64,000 bases of DNA from Vicia villosa (taxonomy: Eukaryota; Streptophyta; Magnoliopsida; Fabales; Fabaceae): contig NC_081183.1 of the NCBI RefSeq assembly GCF_029867415.1, positions 52,650,336 through 52,714,335 of the forward strand, read 5' to 3'. The position numbers and the translations under genes are program-made. The notes below the pieces were generated by a model. That model saw nothing but the letters and a program-made list of their open reading frames with translations. It did not search any database and had not been told where the DNA came from. Each line of letters begins with the position of its first letter. The first letter of the stretch is position 1. Positions 11,325 through 24,319 of this stretch are shown in pieces.

Positions 11325-13346
11325 CGTTCAATAATTTTTGTCTTGCCTCTAGTATTGCAAGGTACAAAACTACTGTAGGTACTCCACAGCAAAATGGTTT
11401 GGATGAAAGGTTTAATCAAACTATTTTGGAGAGAGTTAGATGCATGTTGACTAGTGATGGGTTAAAGAAGGTGTTTTGGGCTGAGGCTATTCCGACAAAA
11501 CATATCTAATAAACATGTCCTTCTACTGCATTAGATATGAAGACACCTGAAGAAGTTTGGTCGGAACATCCACCAGATCTTGACAAACTGAGAGTATTTG
11601 GATGTGTAGCCTATGCTTACATTTGGCAAGATAAGGTAGAACTTAAAGCTCTGAAATGCATGTTCATGGGATACCATGAAGGAGTCAAATCTTATAGGCT
11701 ATGGTGCCTAGAGCTAGGTCATAATAAAAGTATCATCAGTCTAGATGTAGTTTTCAATGAAGTTGTAATGGCTTTTAAGAAAACTGATGATGTTGGTCGA
11801 ACTATAGAAATATCTGACGAAGAGCTGGAACAAGTAGAGATTCTTATTGAGGTGGAGCATGTTGATGTTGAATTGTATATCTCAGATGAAGTCGAAGAAG
11901 AAGTAAAAGATGTTGAGGAAGTTGAGGAAACATTTGATGACTACCTATTGTCAAGAGATAGGTCGAGAAAAGTCATCATGTTACCTCAGAGACTTGGGTA
12001 TGCAAATTTTATAGCTTATGCCTTAATCTCTGCAAGTGAGGTTCTAGACGAAGAACCTAGAGACTATAAGGAAGTTATGAAGATTTGAAATAAGAATGAA
12101 TGGTTGAATGCCATGAATGATGAGATGAAATCTCTTCATGATAACCACACTTGGGAACTGATCAGGAAACCTGCTGGAGCAAGGTTAGTCAAATATTAAT
12201 GGATTTTCAAAGTTAAGGAAGGAATCAAAGGAGTGGTGTCGGTTGATCGTAATGGGTTTTACTCGGAAAGAAGGTGTCGACTTCAATGATGTGTTCTCTC
12301 ATGCTGTAAAGCATAGATCTATTCGAATGTTGTTTGCCATGGTGGCACAGTTCGATCTTGAACTGGAACAAATGGATGTGAAGATTGTGTTCTTGTACGG
12401 TGATCTAGATGAAATAATCCTGACGAGGAAACCTAAAGAGAATGTCGAAAAGGGGAAGGAAGATTAGGTGTGCAAGCTAAAAAGGTCTTTATATGGAGTG
12501 AAACAATCTCCTTAACAATGGAATAAGAGATTTGACAAGTTCATGGCACGCCTAAATTTTGTTAGAAGTCTATTCGACCACTATGTTTACTTCCCATTTC
12601 GACCTGGCAATTGATTAGTTATTTTGTTGCTTTTATGTGGATGACATTCTCATAGCAAGCAATAATGTCAAAGATGTAATGAGGGTAAAGGTTGAACTCA
12701 ATAAGGAGCTCGATATGAAGGATCTGGGAGCTGCGTCCAAGATTCTTGGGATTAACATTCGAAGAGATAGAAAGTAGTTGAAGTTATGCTTATCTCAAGA
12801 GGAATACCTATGAAAGATTCTCGAAAAGTTTGGTATGTCGAATTCAAAGTCTGTTGTGACTCCAACACACCCTCAATTCAAGTTGAGTATATATCAGTGT
12901 CCTAGTACTGATGTCGAAAGATCTTATATGAATAGAATTCGATATGCTAATATAGTAGGTTCTTTGATGTATGATATGGTTTGTACTAGACCCGACATAG
13001 CATATGTAGTAAGTCTTGTTAGCAAGTACATGGAGAATCCTGGAAAGGCTCACTGGCAAGCATTGAAATGGATTCTAAGGTACATAAATGGGTTTCTAAA
13101 CAGAGTCCTAATTTATGGTGGAGCCTTAGATGAAGATAGTAAAGCAATAATCAAAAGATACGCCGACTCTGATTATGCAGGTTGTATGAATTCTAGAAAA
13201 TATACTTATGGATATGTTTTCACTATGTTTGGCACAACAATTAGTTGGAAAGCTACACTTCAAAAGGTTGTTGCTTTATCAACCACTGAGGCGGAGTGTA
13301 TTGCCCTAACTGAAGTCGTGAATGAGGCGGAGTGTATTGCCCTAAC
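11325..13346 (+). pseudogene. Outer copia integrase (3' part), RT and RNase H (5' part), decayed
   Basis: It resumes directly after Cassandra with the integrase end (GTPQQNGLDERFNQTILERV, containing the catalytic Glu) and the copia motif DKLRVFGCVAYAY near 11580. RT follows, with KEGVDFNDVFSHAVKH near 12260 and YVDD at 12634-12645, then RNase H (RPDIAYVVSLVSKYM; ADSDYAG; STTEAECIALTE) to 13346. Frame changes and stops are frequent. The last 59 bp contain a 36-bp unit repeated 1.6 times, directly abutting the truncated Ogre-type LTR. Confidence 0.9.
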
Positions 13347-16300
13347 ATGTAAATAAAAAACACAAAGTAAAGCAATAGCCATCACCCAGCTCGACACCGA
13401 AGCCGTCTCCCTCGACGCACAAAAACGCAAATACGTGATCACCGTGGCAGCCACGGGTCACGATATCACCACTACGCGCGACCGCCTCCGTTCAGAGCAC
13501 CTACCGCGAGCACCGCCATACACCGCCGTTCAAGCTTTTCCGCCTCCAGACAACGCTTCCGATCTGCACCACTGGTGGCCATCCCTCCACCTACGACTTC
13601 TGTAACACCCCAAATCTACCCAACGAATATTTAATAAAATCAGAGTGCGGAAATTCAATATACAATTGGGATGTCACATTCAACGTAAAACAACAAACAA
13701 CTTAATCACATATATCATAGATACATAGCACATAACTCGGATGAAACGATAAAACATGTTTACTCTTTTAAAAAAATAAAACAACTTTTATTAATAATAA
13801 TAATAATAATAATATCAATTATTCAACTTCACTTCGCATAATATTTTTATTAAACTAAAACAACTTCACCAACGTCATATTACTTCATAAATTCCACTTA
13901 AAAGTTAACAACTTATAGTTATAACAACAATTAAAAAACAATTGTTCATCCCCCCGAGTGCTACGTATCAGAGCAAGACCCAACTAGAACTAACAGCAAC
14001 TAGAGACTTCATAGAGTCACTTCAAACCTCCACCGCTATCTTGAGTACCTGTCCATTTCCCATGGTGGGGAAACATCATTCAGAAGGGGTGAGATATCCA
14101 ACAATATAAACAAGCGTATGATAAATAATATATTAAGATTAGATCATACAATTTCACCACTTCATACTTATTCAAACAACAGTTATAATAACAAATAGCA
14201 ACAATAGTTATAATAATTATTTATCAACAACAAGTATGATAACAATTATCTGCAACAAGTATAACAACAACAACTTATAACAACAACAACAACATAATAA
14301 CAACAACAATGTAATAACAACAACAACTTCAAATGCGACTCAACTGTGCAAATGCATGTGGTACCATTGGAGCAGAACTCCCAACTTAAACATATGCCAG
14401 GTTATCGAGGCATTTCAACTTAAACAGGTGCCATCAAGGCCAACTTAAACAGGTGCCGTCAAGGCCAACTTAAACATTTTTCCAATCCAGGCCAATGTAA
14501 TATGCAAATGTATGCATGCAACAATAACAGCAACTACAACGTCACAACCCAACAATGCAACAACCGCAAACAACTTAATCAACCTTGGTCATAAGACCTA
14601 CAACTTAATCAACGCATCATCAATAACTTAAACAACATTGGTCATAAGACCTGCAACTTAATCAACGTATCAACAACAACAACCAGAACAACAGCAACAA
14701 AAATAACAACTTAAACATGCATCAATTGTATCAATTTAATCATTACAAAACAGCGCCTAAACATCTAGGTACTAATTCTTCAATTTACCAGTTAATCTAC
14801 TACCAACAATTCTTATCATTCTAATTCCAATTCTACTATTCGTTAATTCTATTATTAATTCCAATTATGCTACTAACTCAGCCTGCTACATATATCATCG
14901 TTATTACTACTGCTATTTCTTCTTCACACCAATTCCATCTTTATACAACTAAATCCATTAACTACATATCTCATCACTAAGAATCATCACTATAATTTCT
15001 GCTAATTAAATTATTCAATTCCAACGGTATAATATTCTAATTAATTTAAACCAATTTCTTCACTAATAATAATTATAATTCTTCTCAAGTTAATCCTACT
15101 AAGGCTTGATCCCAACAACCAACATAAAACATCATCAGCCAGAAATCAAAACATATTTCTAAAACTCGTATAGCACGCGCCGCAAACCTCTCTTTGCGCC
15201 GCGAACACCACATAAACCTTCAATTCGCGCCGCGTCCAAACCTTGGCTCCGCGAACTGAGTCTTACAGAAATTCTTACCTGCGCTGACAACATCTTCCAA
15301 CAAAATTAAAACTCAATTTTCTTCCTTCGATTCCAGTACAATTCAATTTCGACCACCACAGGAACATAACAATATTATAGTTATACTCCACCAACATCTA
15401 GCAATTTTCTACAACTAATTCCTCAATAATAATAATTATTAACCCTAGGTTAATTTCCCACAACCATTGATTAAACTTTTATAACCTTATTCACCGACGT
15501 CAATCAATTTCAACATTCAACAATACAATCACAACACACAAAACAGAGGCAATCATACAACCATAACCCACACATATCATTCATCATAATCCCGTTTATA
15601 GAGCTAGAACCCCACCCTTACCTTGGATACGAGATTGTTTTACTCTCCCGGTTGCCATAGCTTATGCCGCCGCTTCCAACTTTTCTCCGAAAATCTTTTC
15701 TAACAACGTGCAGAGACGCACCAAAAACCTGTTCGGAAATCGCTTTGTCAGACGGACTTAAAATCATCAAAACGAAAATCGCTCCAGTCAGAAGTTACCT
15801 CTACGAGTTTGGAACGTTGTTTCTAAGAACCGCGACGATCCAACAGTTGGATTGGGAGAAACGTCTGTTTTACTAAGGTGTCTCACTGCAGAAACTTGCT
15901 GCGAAAATTGGACTTCCTCTAGCTTTTCTCTTCCGCCATGGCTCTCTTCTCCACCTCTCCTCCAAACCCTATTCCTCTTTGTGTTATGATAGCTCTTCCT
16001 TCTTCCAATTCTAAATCCAACATAGTAAAGTTATTTTATTTAATCACTTAAATAACTTAATTGGGCCTAAGTGACATACCCCCTCCTTACTTCACAACAA
16101 CTTAAATTAAACCAAAGTTATTTTTAAGTTCATTAATAAAATAACACTTCAACTTTATTTCACCAAATTAATCTAATTAATTACCATGCCAACTTAATAA
16201 AATAATTCCGACTTCGTTGATAAAATTCGAATTAAATACAAATAGTCCAATATTAATAATAATATTATTTCTACTATTATTTCTTCAACGAAATCAACTT

Positions 16301-17775
16301 TATTAATTCTCCGACTAACCGAATAAAATCCGACTTTAACTTAATAATCCAAATACGCTTCCCAAAATAATACCGACAATTCTGATTGATCCACGAATTT
16401 CGATTAAATCCAATGATTAAATTCTTAAATAATTTAATTAACTAATTAATTAAATTCGGGGCGTTACAAGCTTTTCCGCCTCCAAGCAACGCTTCCGATC
16501 TGCACCACTGGTGGCCATCCCTCCACCTACGACTTCGACCCTCTTACTGGTAATCTCTTCACTCTATATTCTTGATGTAATAATCTGTTGTGTTTGGATG
16601 TGGGAGGATGAGATTATTGACCGGATTGGAAGATCTGGTTTTTTCTGAAACTTATTTTGAGAAGCGTTAAAATTTTGGAGAAAGAAGGAAGTAAATTGTG
16701 GAAGAGAGAGAGTAAAGTCTCTTTGCAATTTTATTTTATTCTGCTTTTTTTTCCTATTAAATTCATTTTTTTTTATTTTTAATAAATGGCCCTGCCACAT
16801 GGTATTGATTCAATTGGATGATAGATTGTTTTGAATTTTTTAACTAGTCAATTAATGATGTTGTTACGTTAAAAAAGGCACTGCATATTACATATTGGTG
16901 ATTTGGTTTTATCTTTAGTAACTTGAAAAAAATCATCATGTGTTTCTACTTATTTATACTCTATTATTAATATTACATATATGATAATGAATTAATTGTT
17001 TTTATACAATCAATGTGGGTAAGTTTAGTTTTAAGATAGAATAAATATTTAATAAAACAGGTTTTGTTTCTTTTAATCCATACAAATACAAAGAATAGGT
17101 TTTATATTATTAGGCTATTTAATTTAGTTTAATTACAAAAAATATATAAAAATACAAAAACATGTAAAATGAAGAAATACAAACAAATATGTGTCTTATT
17201 TTAATGAACGAAAAATTAAACTTATTTTATTTAATTCAAACATAACAAAATTCAATATTATTTTTAAAAGAGGATTATGTAATTTCTTTTAAATTAAACT
17301 TCGAACCACGTCTACGACTATGCAATTTTCAAACGTGGCGTATTTCAAAGGATCTTTTGAAAGCAATTACATGATCCTATAAAAAACATCAACCTAACAA
17401 AACGAACTACGGTACTCTGACTTCCTCATTGCACTAGAGGATACGTAGGCATAGGGTTTTGAAACCCTAACGAGTAAAATCATAAAAAAAAAACATTTAA
17501 CCTAATGCCCTTAAAATATCAATAAACTATTTTTTTAAGATATAGGTAAACGAACGTTTACCGTATCCTTCAATTTAAAACTTATTAAACCTAAACCTAG
17601 AAGGGGTCCCCTTGAATACAAGGGAGACGAAGGGTGCCTAATACCTTCCCTTCGTTTAACCGACTCACGAACATAGAATCTCTGAACCATAGGGTAATCC
17701 ATTTAATTCCCTTCCTTTAGGATAAAAATAAATGGTGGCGACTCTTTTTCTTAAAATTTAAAGCCGGTTGCTACA
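13343..17775 (+). repeat. Ogre-type 5' LTR, 5'-truncated and split by a solo LTR
   Basis: It matches right-LTR positions 44415-45906. The first about 910 bp of the LTR are missing, and the join to copia shares the microhomology TAACA. Between 13601 and 16468 it is interrupted by a chromovirus solo LTR, with a 68-bp duplication on both sides. It ends CCGGTTGCTACA at 17775. Confidence 0.9.
13601..16468 (-). mobile_element. Solo LTR of a Tekay/Del-like chromovirus (2.87 kb)
   Basis: Begins TGTAACACCCC and ends GGGGCGTTACA, with no internal region. Orientation is inferred from shared LTR marks: TGCATGTGGTACCA at 14353-14366, and a minus-strand AAG|GTAAGGGTGG splice-donor word at about 15610-15625, both also present in the other chromovirus LTRs of this window. 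Inside are an (AAT)n tract at about 13790-13814, CAA-rich repeats at 14240-14330, a roughly 25-bp tandem repeat (AACTTAAACAGGTGCC) at 14390-14480 and a CpG-rich patch at 15170-15260. The flanks carry a 68-bp duplication in place of the usual 5 bp. Confidence 0.8.
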
Positions 17776-17777
17776 GC

Positions 17778-17797
17778 TGGCGACTCTGCTGGGGACC
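17778..17797 (+). promoter_or_regulatory. Ogre-type primer binding site (tRNA-Arg type)
   Basis: TGGCGACTCTGCTGGGGACC lies 2 bp after the LTR end. Ogre/Tat elements use this tRNA-Arg-complementary site, which fixes the element class and its plus orientation. Only about 5 further bases of Ogre interior remain before the Tekay fragment starts at 17803. Confidence 0.9.
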
Positions 17798-17802
17798 TTA
17801 AG

Positions 17803-20800
17803 GCTTCTCCTCAATTCGGCAACATCAGAAATACAAACACGATTACCAAACCTCATTATACCATTCTCGTCGATTCTGAATTCACCTCCTTTATCTTGGT
17901 TAATCAAAGTCAACTTATCAACCAACTCCACATCAGTCTTCTGACCCTCTCGGATCTCCTCAAGAATACCACTAGTCAGCTTCAGCATACCCAATTTAAC
18001 ACTGGTAGGAGTGTCTTCACATACTAAACTCAAATCTCGGAATTGCTCGATTAAATCTAATTCTCTCACCATAAGCATAGACATATGCAGGGACTTCCTA
18101 CTCAATGCATCGGCAACAACATTTGCTTTACCCGGATGGTAGTTCAGTCCAAAATCATAATCCTTGAGGAACTCTAACCATCTTCTTTGTCTCATATTCA
18201 GCTCTTTTTGGTCAAAGAGATACTTCAAACTCTTGTGATCACTAAATACTTCAAACCTTGAACCATATAGATAATGCCTCCACAATTTCAACACAAATAC
18301 CACTGCCGCCAACTCTAAGTCATGAGTCGGATAGTTTCTCTCATGCACTTTGAGTTGTCTCGACGCATAAGCGACTACCTGTTGATTCTGCATTAGTACA
18401 CCTCCTAATCCCAACAACGAAGCATCACAATATACAACAAAAGATTCTGCCGGATTCGGCAAAATCAAGATCGGCGCACTAGTCAACCTCTTCTTCAACT
18501 CTTGGAATCCTTCTTCACACTTTGCATCCCAAACGAAGGCTTGACCCTTCCTAGTCAACTTAGTTAACAGCAACGCTAACTTTGAAAAACCTTCAATGAA
18601 CTTTCTATAGTAACCCGCAAGACCAAGGAAACTACGGATTTCGGAAACTGACTTCGGAGCTTCCCACTGAGACACTGCTTCTACTTTCGTTGGGTCAACG
18701 GCAATACCATTCTTAGAAATTACATGCCCAAGAAAGCTTACTTCATTTAACCAGAACACACACTTTGACAGTTTTGCATAAAGTTTCTTTTCCTTCAATA
18801 GTTCCAATACCACTCTAAGATGATCTGCATGCTCTTCTTCATTCTTAGAATATATTAAAATATCATCGATAAATACTACTACGAACTGGTCAAGATAGAG
18901 ATGAAAAATCCTATTCATATATTCCATGAAAACCCCCGGCGCATTAGTTACTCCAAATGGCATCACTGTATATTCGTAATGGCCATACCTTGTTCTAAAT
19001 GCCGTCTCCTGAATATCGTCCGTCTTCACCCGAATTTGATGATATCCCGATCTCAAGTCAATTTTACTGAACACGCCCGCACCAACCAGTTGATCCATTA
19101 AATCATCAATCCTCGGCAATGGATACCGATTCTTGATAGTAACTTTATTCAGTTGCCTGTAATCCACACACAGCCTCATTGAGCCTTCTTTCTTCTTCAC
19201 TAGTAACACCGGTGCACCCCACGGTGAGACACTAGGACGAATAAATTTCTTCTCAAGTAACTCTTCCAATTGACTCTTCAACTCAGTCAATTCCGATGCT
19301 GACATACGATAAGGTGCCATCGACACAGGACTAGTTCCAGGAATTAATTCAATAGCAAAATCCACCTCCCTCTCTAGCGGTAATTCTCTTACATCTTCTG
19401 GGAAAACTTCTGGAAATTCACATACTACCGGTAAGTCACTACTCACCGCTTTCTTTTTCACTTCCATGGATGCAATCAACATAAACACGGCAGCCCCGTC
19501 CTTTATTGCTTCATCCACTTGTCTAGCCGTCATCGCTAAATCCTCAACACTGACATCTTCAGGAAAAATAACCGTCTTCGTGAAACAGTTGATATGAACC
19601 GGATTAAATTGCAACCAATTCATGCCCAGGATAACATCGAGTTGTTCCAACGGAAGGCACACTAAGTCCATTCGGAACTCTCTACCAAAAATATCAATTG
19701 GACAGTTCAAACAAGCAAACGAAGTAGTCACTGAACCCGATGCAGGAGTGTCAATGATCATACTTCCATTAATATCAAACATTTCCAAATTCAGGCGTTT
19801 AGCACAATCCAATGAAATAAACGAGTGGGTTGCTCCAGTATCTATTATTGCAATTAAAGGAGTGCCATGAATAAAACACGTACCTTTTATCAACCGATCC
19901 TCTGGAGTAGTCTCTGAACCAGATAAGGCGAACACCTTACCACCAGCTTGATTCTTCCTCGGCTTAGGACACTTAGGACTAATATGACCTTCTTCCCCGC
20001 AGTTGAAACAAGTTACAGTGTTCCCTTTGCATTCAATAGCAATGTGACCTGCCTTTCCACATCTACAGCACTTCTTTTCCTCACTTTTGCACTCGTGAAT
20101 GCGATGTCCAGGTTCTCCACACTTGAAGCACTTAATAGGGGCTGTAGAGTCTCCCCCACTAGGTTTCTTCCAGCCTCCAGCTTTCTGGTTACCCTTACCA
20201 TATGGCTTACCATGATCCACATGCTTTTTCCCTTTCCTGTCGACTAATTCGCGAGAGTGTGACGACTTCAGTTTAATATTGTCCTCTTCAAAGATTCGGC
20301 TGCAGTCAACCAAATCGACAAACCTGCGAATCCTCTGGTATCTAATACCCTGTTTAATCTCATCACGGAGACCATTTTCAAACTTAACACACTTCGAGAA
20401 CTCACTCGCCTCATCATTATTGTAGTGGACATAATACTTTGCCAGTTCAACAAACTTGGACGCATACTCTGGCACGGTCATGTTACCTTGTGTCAGCTCC
20501 AAAAATTCAATCTCTTTCCTGCCTCTAACATCCTCAGGAAAGTACCTCCGCAAGAATTCTCGCCTGAATACAGCCCAAGTGATTGCAACACCTACAGCTT
20601 GCAGTTCGTCCCTACTAGCCATCCACCAATCACCAACTTCTTCAGACAGTTTGTGAGTACCATATCTCACCTTCAGATTTTCGTCACAATCAATCACCTG
20701 GAAGATCCTTTCAATTTCCTTTAGCCACTTCTGGGCGCCTTCGGGATCGTGAGTGCCCTTGAACAACGGAGGATTGTTCCTCTGAAAACTGTTCAGCTGC

Positions 20801-20907
20801 CTGTCAGCACCAATTCCAGCTCCATTGGCATTCCCTCCCAACACACCAGCAATCATACCGAGAGCCTTAACAATCGCGTCGTCGTTTCTTCCTCCTCTTT
20901 CGGCCAT
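17803..20907 (-). pseudogene. Tekay-1 gag-protease-RT-RNase H, truncated before integrase
   Basis: Open from [13 protein letters not shown] to the RNase H/integrase linker (SDVAELRRS). It then reads 14 foreign codons through the junction into Ogre primer-site and LTR sequence before a stop at 17758. It has three CCHC knuckles ([42 protein letters not shown]), protease [21 protein letters not shown] and RNase H YCDAS. Up to the break it contains no internal stop, unusual for a nested element. The missing integrase makes it non-autonomous. Confidence 0.93.
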
Positions 20908-20945
20908 TGTTTTGCTAAGTATAAAACAATATTTATTAGAATAAG

Positions 20946-22489
20946 TGTGAATACAAGATTACACTCAAAGATGTTTTTGATTCATGGCAAACTCAATAAG
21001 CATTCAAAACAACAAAGCGGGAGCAAAAAACTCAAAGAAAAGCAAGCATTGATCACTCATGACAGAACAGGTTGATCTATTATGCATATAGGTCGACTCA
21101 ACACAAGCAAAACAAGAAGAATGCAGAAAAGCAGCAGTTAGGTCGACCTACCATCAACCCAGGTCGACCTAAAATGAAGAAAAATCCATATACTTCTGCT
21201 AGGTCGACTCACACATCATCTAGGTCGACCTAAATTGATGAAATTTACATACCAGTCTGCTAGGTCGACCTACACAACGACTAGGTCGACCTAATCTGAG
21301 AAAATGTCCCCAGAATGCATTTGAAGAGGATTCTGGTCGACCTACTCCTTTAACAGGTCGACCTAACTGGGAGCAAAATTCTGCAAGCTCTGCTAGGTCG
21401 ACCTAAGCACTACAAGAGGTCGACCTAACTGATCAAGAATGCCAAAAATTATGTTTCTCTCATCTCCAACTGTTAAGCTATCATATATATTATCAAAGGT
21501 TCAATTATTAAATGTAACACCAACGACTGAAAGATACACAAAGGCTTCTCATCTTCGTTCTTCGTCATCTCCAACACAATTACACATAATCATTCTTGCG
21601 TTGAGGGTTAGTGATCGAGTTCGATAACGTCCATGGAACGAAATTGAAGATTCCTAGTGGGTGAAGATTTGTGGGGTTTTTGGTGAATAAAATCTGCGGG
21701 TTTTGTCCTCCAAGATAGGTGTTTCTTGGGGGTTTTTATCAAGAGGTTTCATCGAGGATCCGGCTGAGTGTGAAGATTGAAGAACAAGGGTTCGAGGGAA
21801 TTGAAGACACTGCAGAAAGGGATCAAAGTGAAGCTCTTGGATAACCTTGATCTGACTCAAGATTAAGGGGGAAGAAGATTCAAAGGATCGACATAATTGG
21901 TTTATGGTTTATCGCTTTGTTATCTTCTTTGTATATACTACTTTCAACATTAATGAAAGATTACCCAATTTCAGTTTGGAATTGGGGGCAGACGTAGTCG
22001 TAGCGAGGACGATCGACGAACTGCCTAAACAAATATCGTGTTCTTGTCGCTTTTACTTTTTCATTTACATTTTGTTCATATTTGGTTATAATAGCAAATT
22101 GATCAACGATTCGAGTGTTAAGATTGTGAATTAAGAACTTATATAAACATCACAATCCATCACATATTGAATCACCTTCAATTTGATCATTATCACCAAG
22201 TGTTTGTATATTTGTTTCTATCACTTTTACTGCATTGCAAACATTGTCCATCATACAAGAAGTTAATCTGATTTTCAATAAGAGCAACGCTTTGATTCTG
22301 CAACGTATACTCTTATCACTTACCTCAAGTTTTTGACTGGTTTTTAAACACATATACAATCGTTTCGATAGTGGTTCGGAATAGACGCGAGTCGATTCAG
22401 AATCACTTCCGCTGAAAAGTCGTTTAACTCCGTAAAACTGTGAACGATCTATTCACCCCCCCTCTAGATCCTAAGGCCAGCGTCTAACA
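20946..22489 (+). repeat. SIRE-A left LTR with palindrome array
   Basis: Contains eleven copies of the 12-bp palindrome TAGGTCGACCTA or one- to two-base variants between 21089 and 21427, in pairs about 21 bp apart repeated roughly every 61 bp. The rest is AT-rich and ends in CCCCCCTCTAGATCC before the terminal TAACA. Confidence 0.92.
21089..21427. repeat. TAGGTCGACCTA palindrome array (left LTR)
   Basis: Copies start at 21089, 21139, 21160, 21200, 21221, 21261, 21282, 21333, 21354, 21394 and 21416. Variants end CTCA (first and fourth copies) or start C/G instead of T. The centre GTCGAC is never changed in this LTR. Confidence 0.95.
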
Positions 22490-22544
22490 AGTGGCATCAA
22501 GAGCTCTGGTTTATTCCGTGCTATGTGAAACACTTATTGGAAAG

Positions 22545-24284
22545 ATGGCTTCTGGACCTAAAGGGGCTCACAATAGAGCTCCAGTTTTCAACGGTGAAAA
22601 CTATGGCTATTGGAAGGATTGTATGTGTGTCCACATCAATGCAATTGATAGGAACATCTGGACAGCTATTGTCAATGGTCCCTTTCAGATCACCATGACA
22701 AATGCAGCTGGTGCAGTTGTTCCAAAACCAGAAAATACTTGGGATGCTGAAGATGAAAAGAGATATGCATACGATTGGAAAGCGAGAAACATTCTAATCT
22801 CAGCTCTAGGAGTTGATGAATACTATCGCGTTTCCCATTGTAGATCAGCTAAAGCTATGTGGGACACATTGCAAGTTGCCCACTAGGGAACGGATGATGT
22901 CAAACTAGCTAGGATCAATATGTTAACTCAAGAGTTCGAACTCTTCCACATGGAAGATGGTGAATCCATCGAAAACATGTAGAAGAGATTCGTTCACCTG
23001 AAAAATCGGTTAAATTCTCTTGATAGACCTGTTTCCAATGCAGTTGCTACTAACAAAATCTTAAGATGCTTGAACAGGGAATGGCAACCCAAGGTTACAG
23101 CAATAAAGGAAGCAAATGATCTAAACACCTTAGACATTACCACTCTCTTTGGTAAACTAGAGGAACATGAACAACACCTTAAATGCCTTGACATGCATGA
23201 GAAAAGGGCAAAGAAAGAAAAGAACATGGAGAAAGAGGTAGAGAAGAAGTCAATAGCTCTAAAGGCTTCAAGCTCCAAGACCTCAAGATAAGAGCCAAAG
23301 GATAGTGATACAAGTGATGACGAAGACTCCGATGATGAGGAAATGGGACTGTTTGTGCGAAGATACAACAAATATCTAAAGAAAAATGGAGCAAAACATT
23401 CTGACAAAGGCTTGATCAACTATAGAAAGCAATCAAACAAGTTCAAACAAGATGACGACAACAAAGGAAAAATCAAAGGTCTTTGCTTCAATTGTGGGAA
23501 AGCCGGTCACTACAAACCGGATTGTCCATACCTTAAGAAAGAAAAGGAGAAGAACCAAAGCAAAGGTCATAACAAATCTAAAAGAGCCTACATAGCATGG
23601 GAAAGTGATTCATCTAGTGAAAGCTCATCAAGCGATGAAGAAGAATCAGCAAACCTATGTTTCATGGCTCATCAACACAAGAAAAAGAAAGCTGTAAGTC
23701 ATCTTAAACCTGAACTCGTAGATAAGGTATCTCATTCTCAACTAAAACTTGCTTTTGAAGAATTACATAGAGATGCAATTAAAGCTTTCAAACTTTTGGC
23801 CTCAAATAAGAAAATATTTTCATATCTTGAATCAAAAGTTGAGAAAACCGAAAAGGATATGGAAGCTTTAAAACAATCTATGCTAGACATACAAAAGGAT
23901 AAAGTTGAAATAGATCCTACATCATGGTTTGGTTGTGAGACATGTCACATTTGGCAAAAAGAAGTAAGAGATCTAAAAGCCAAGTTAGACAAGGCTCTAC
24001 AACCAAAAGTGACTTTTGCGGTTGATCCAAATAAGTTCAAAAGATCGTATACTCCTTTATATAGTAAATACACTTTTGTACCAAAAGTATCAACTAGCAA
24101 AACACCATATTCTCATCATATTACCTGTCATTATTGTTGCAAAAAGGGACATACCATTGAAAAATGCAAATTTAGGAGAATTTTAGTTCCTAAAGGAGTA
24201 TTTCAATGGCTGCCTAAGTGCAACAATGTCTGTACTCACCATCTAGGACCCAATGAAGATTGGGGACCTTCCACTCTAAATTAA
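22545..24284 (+). pseudogene. SIRE-A gag with three in-frame stops
   Basis: One reading frame of 580 codons from MASGPKGAHNRAPVFNGENY to GPNEDWGPSTLN, interrupted by TAG at 22884, TAG at 22980 and TAA at 23289; the frame never shifts. It has a UBN2-type gag core (YGYWKDCMCVHINAID..IW), a Lys/Glu-rich charged stretch at about 23190-23300, a first knuckle CFNCGKAGHYKPDC near 23484, an acidic Ser-rich stretch (SDSSSESSSSDEEE), and a second knuckle CHYCCKKGHTIEKC near 24125. The protease that normally follows is missing, because SIRE-B sequence starts at 24320. Confidence 0.9.
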
Positions 24285-24319
24285 TCTTTGCAGGAAAAGT
24301 GTCTTGACATCGCCAAAAG

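Noticed and set aside
15664..15876. 70-codon frame in the solo LTR
   Set aside because: Lies wholly in LTR leader DNA, upstream of the conserved splice-donor word on the opposite strand; no domain or codon signal.
21089..21427. CRISPR-like repeat array
   Set aside because: The repeats are 12-bp palindromes within an LTR duplicated at both ends of a retrotransposon, in a plant nuclear genome; there are no cas genes and the spacers are themselves related.
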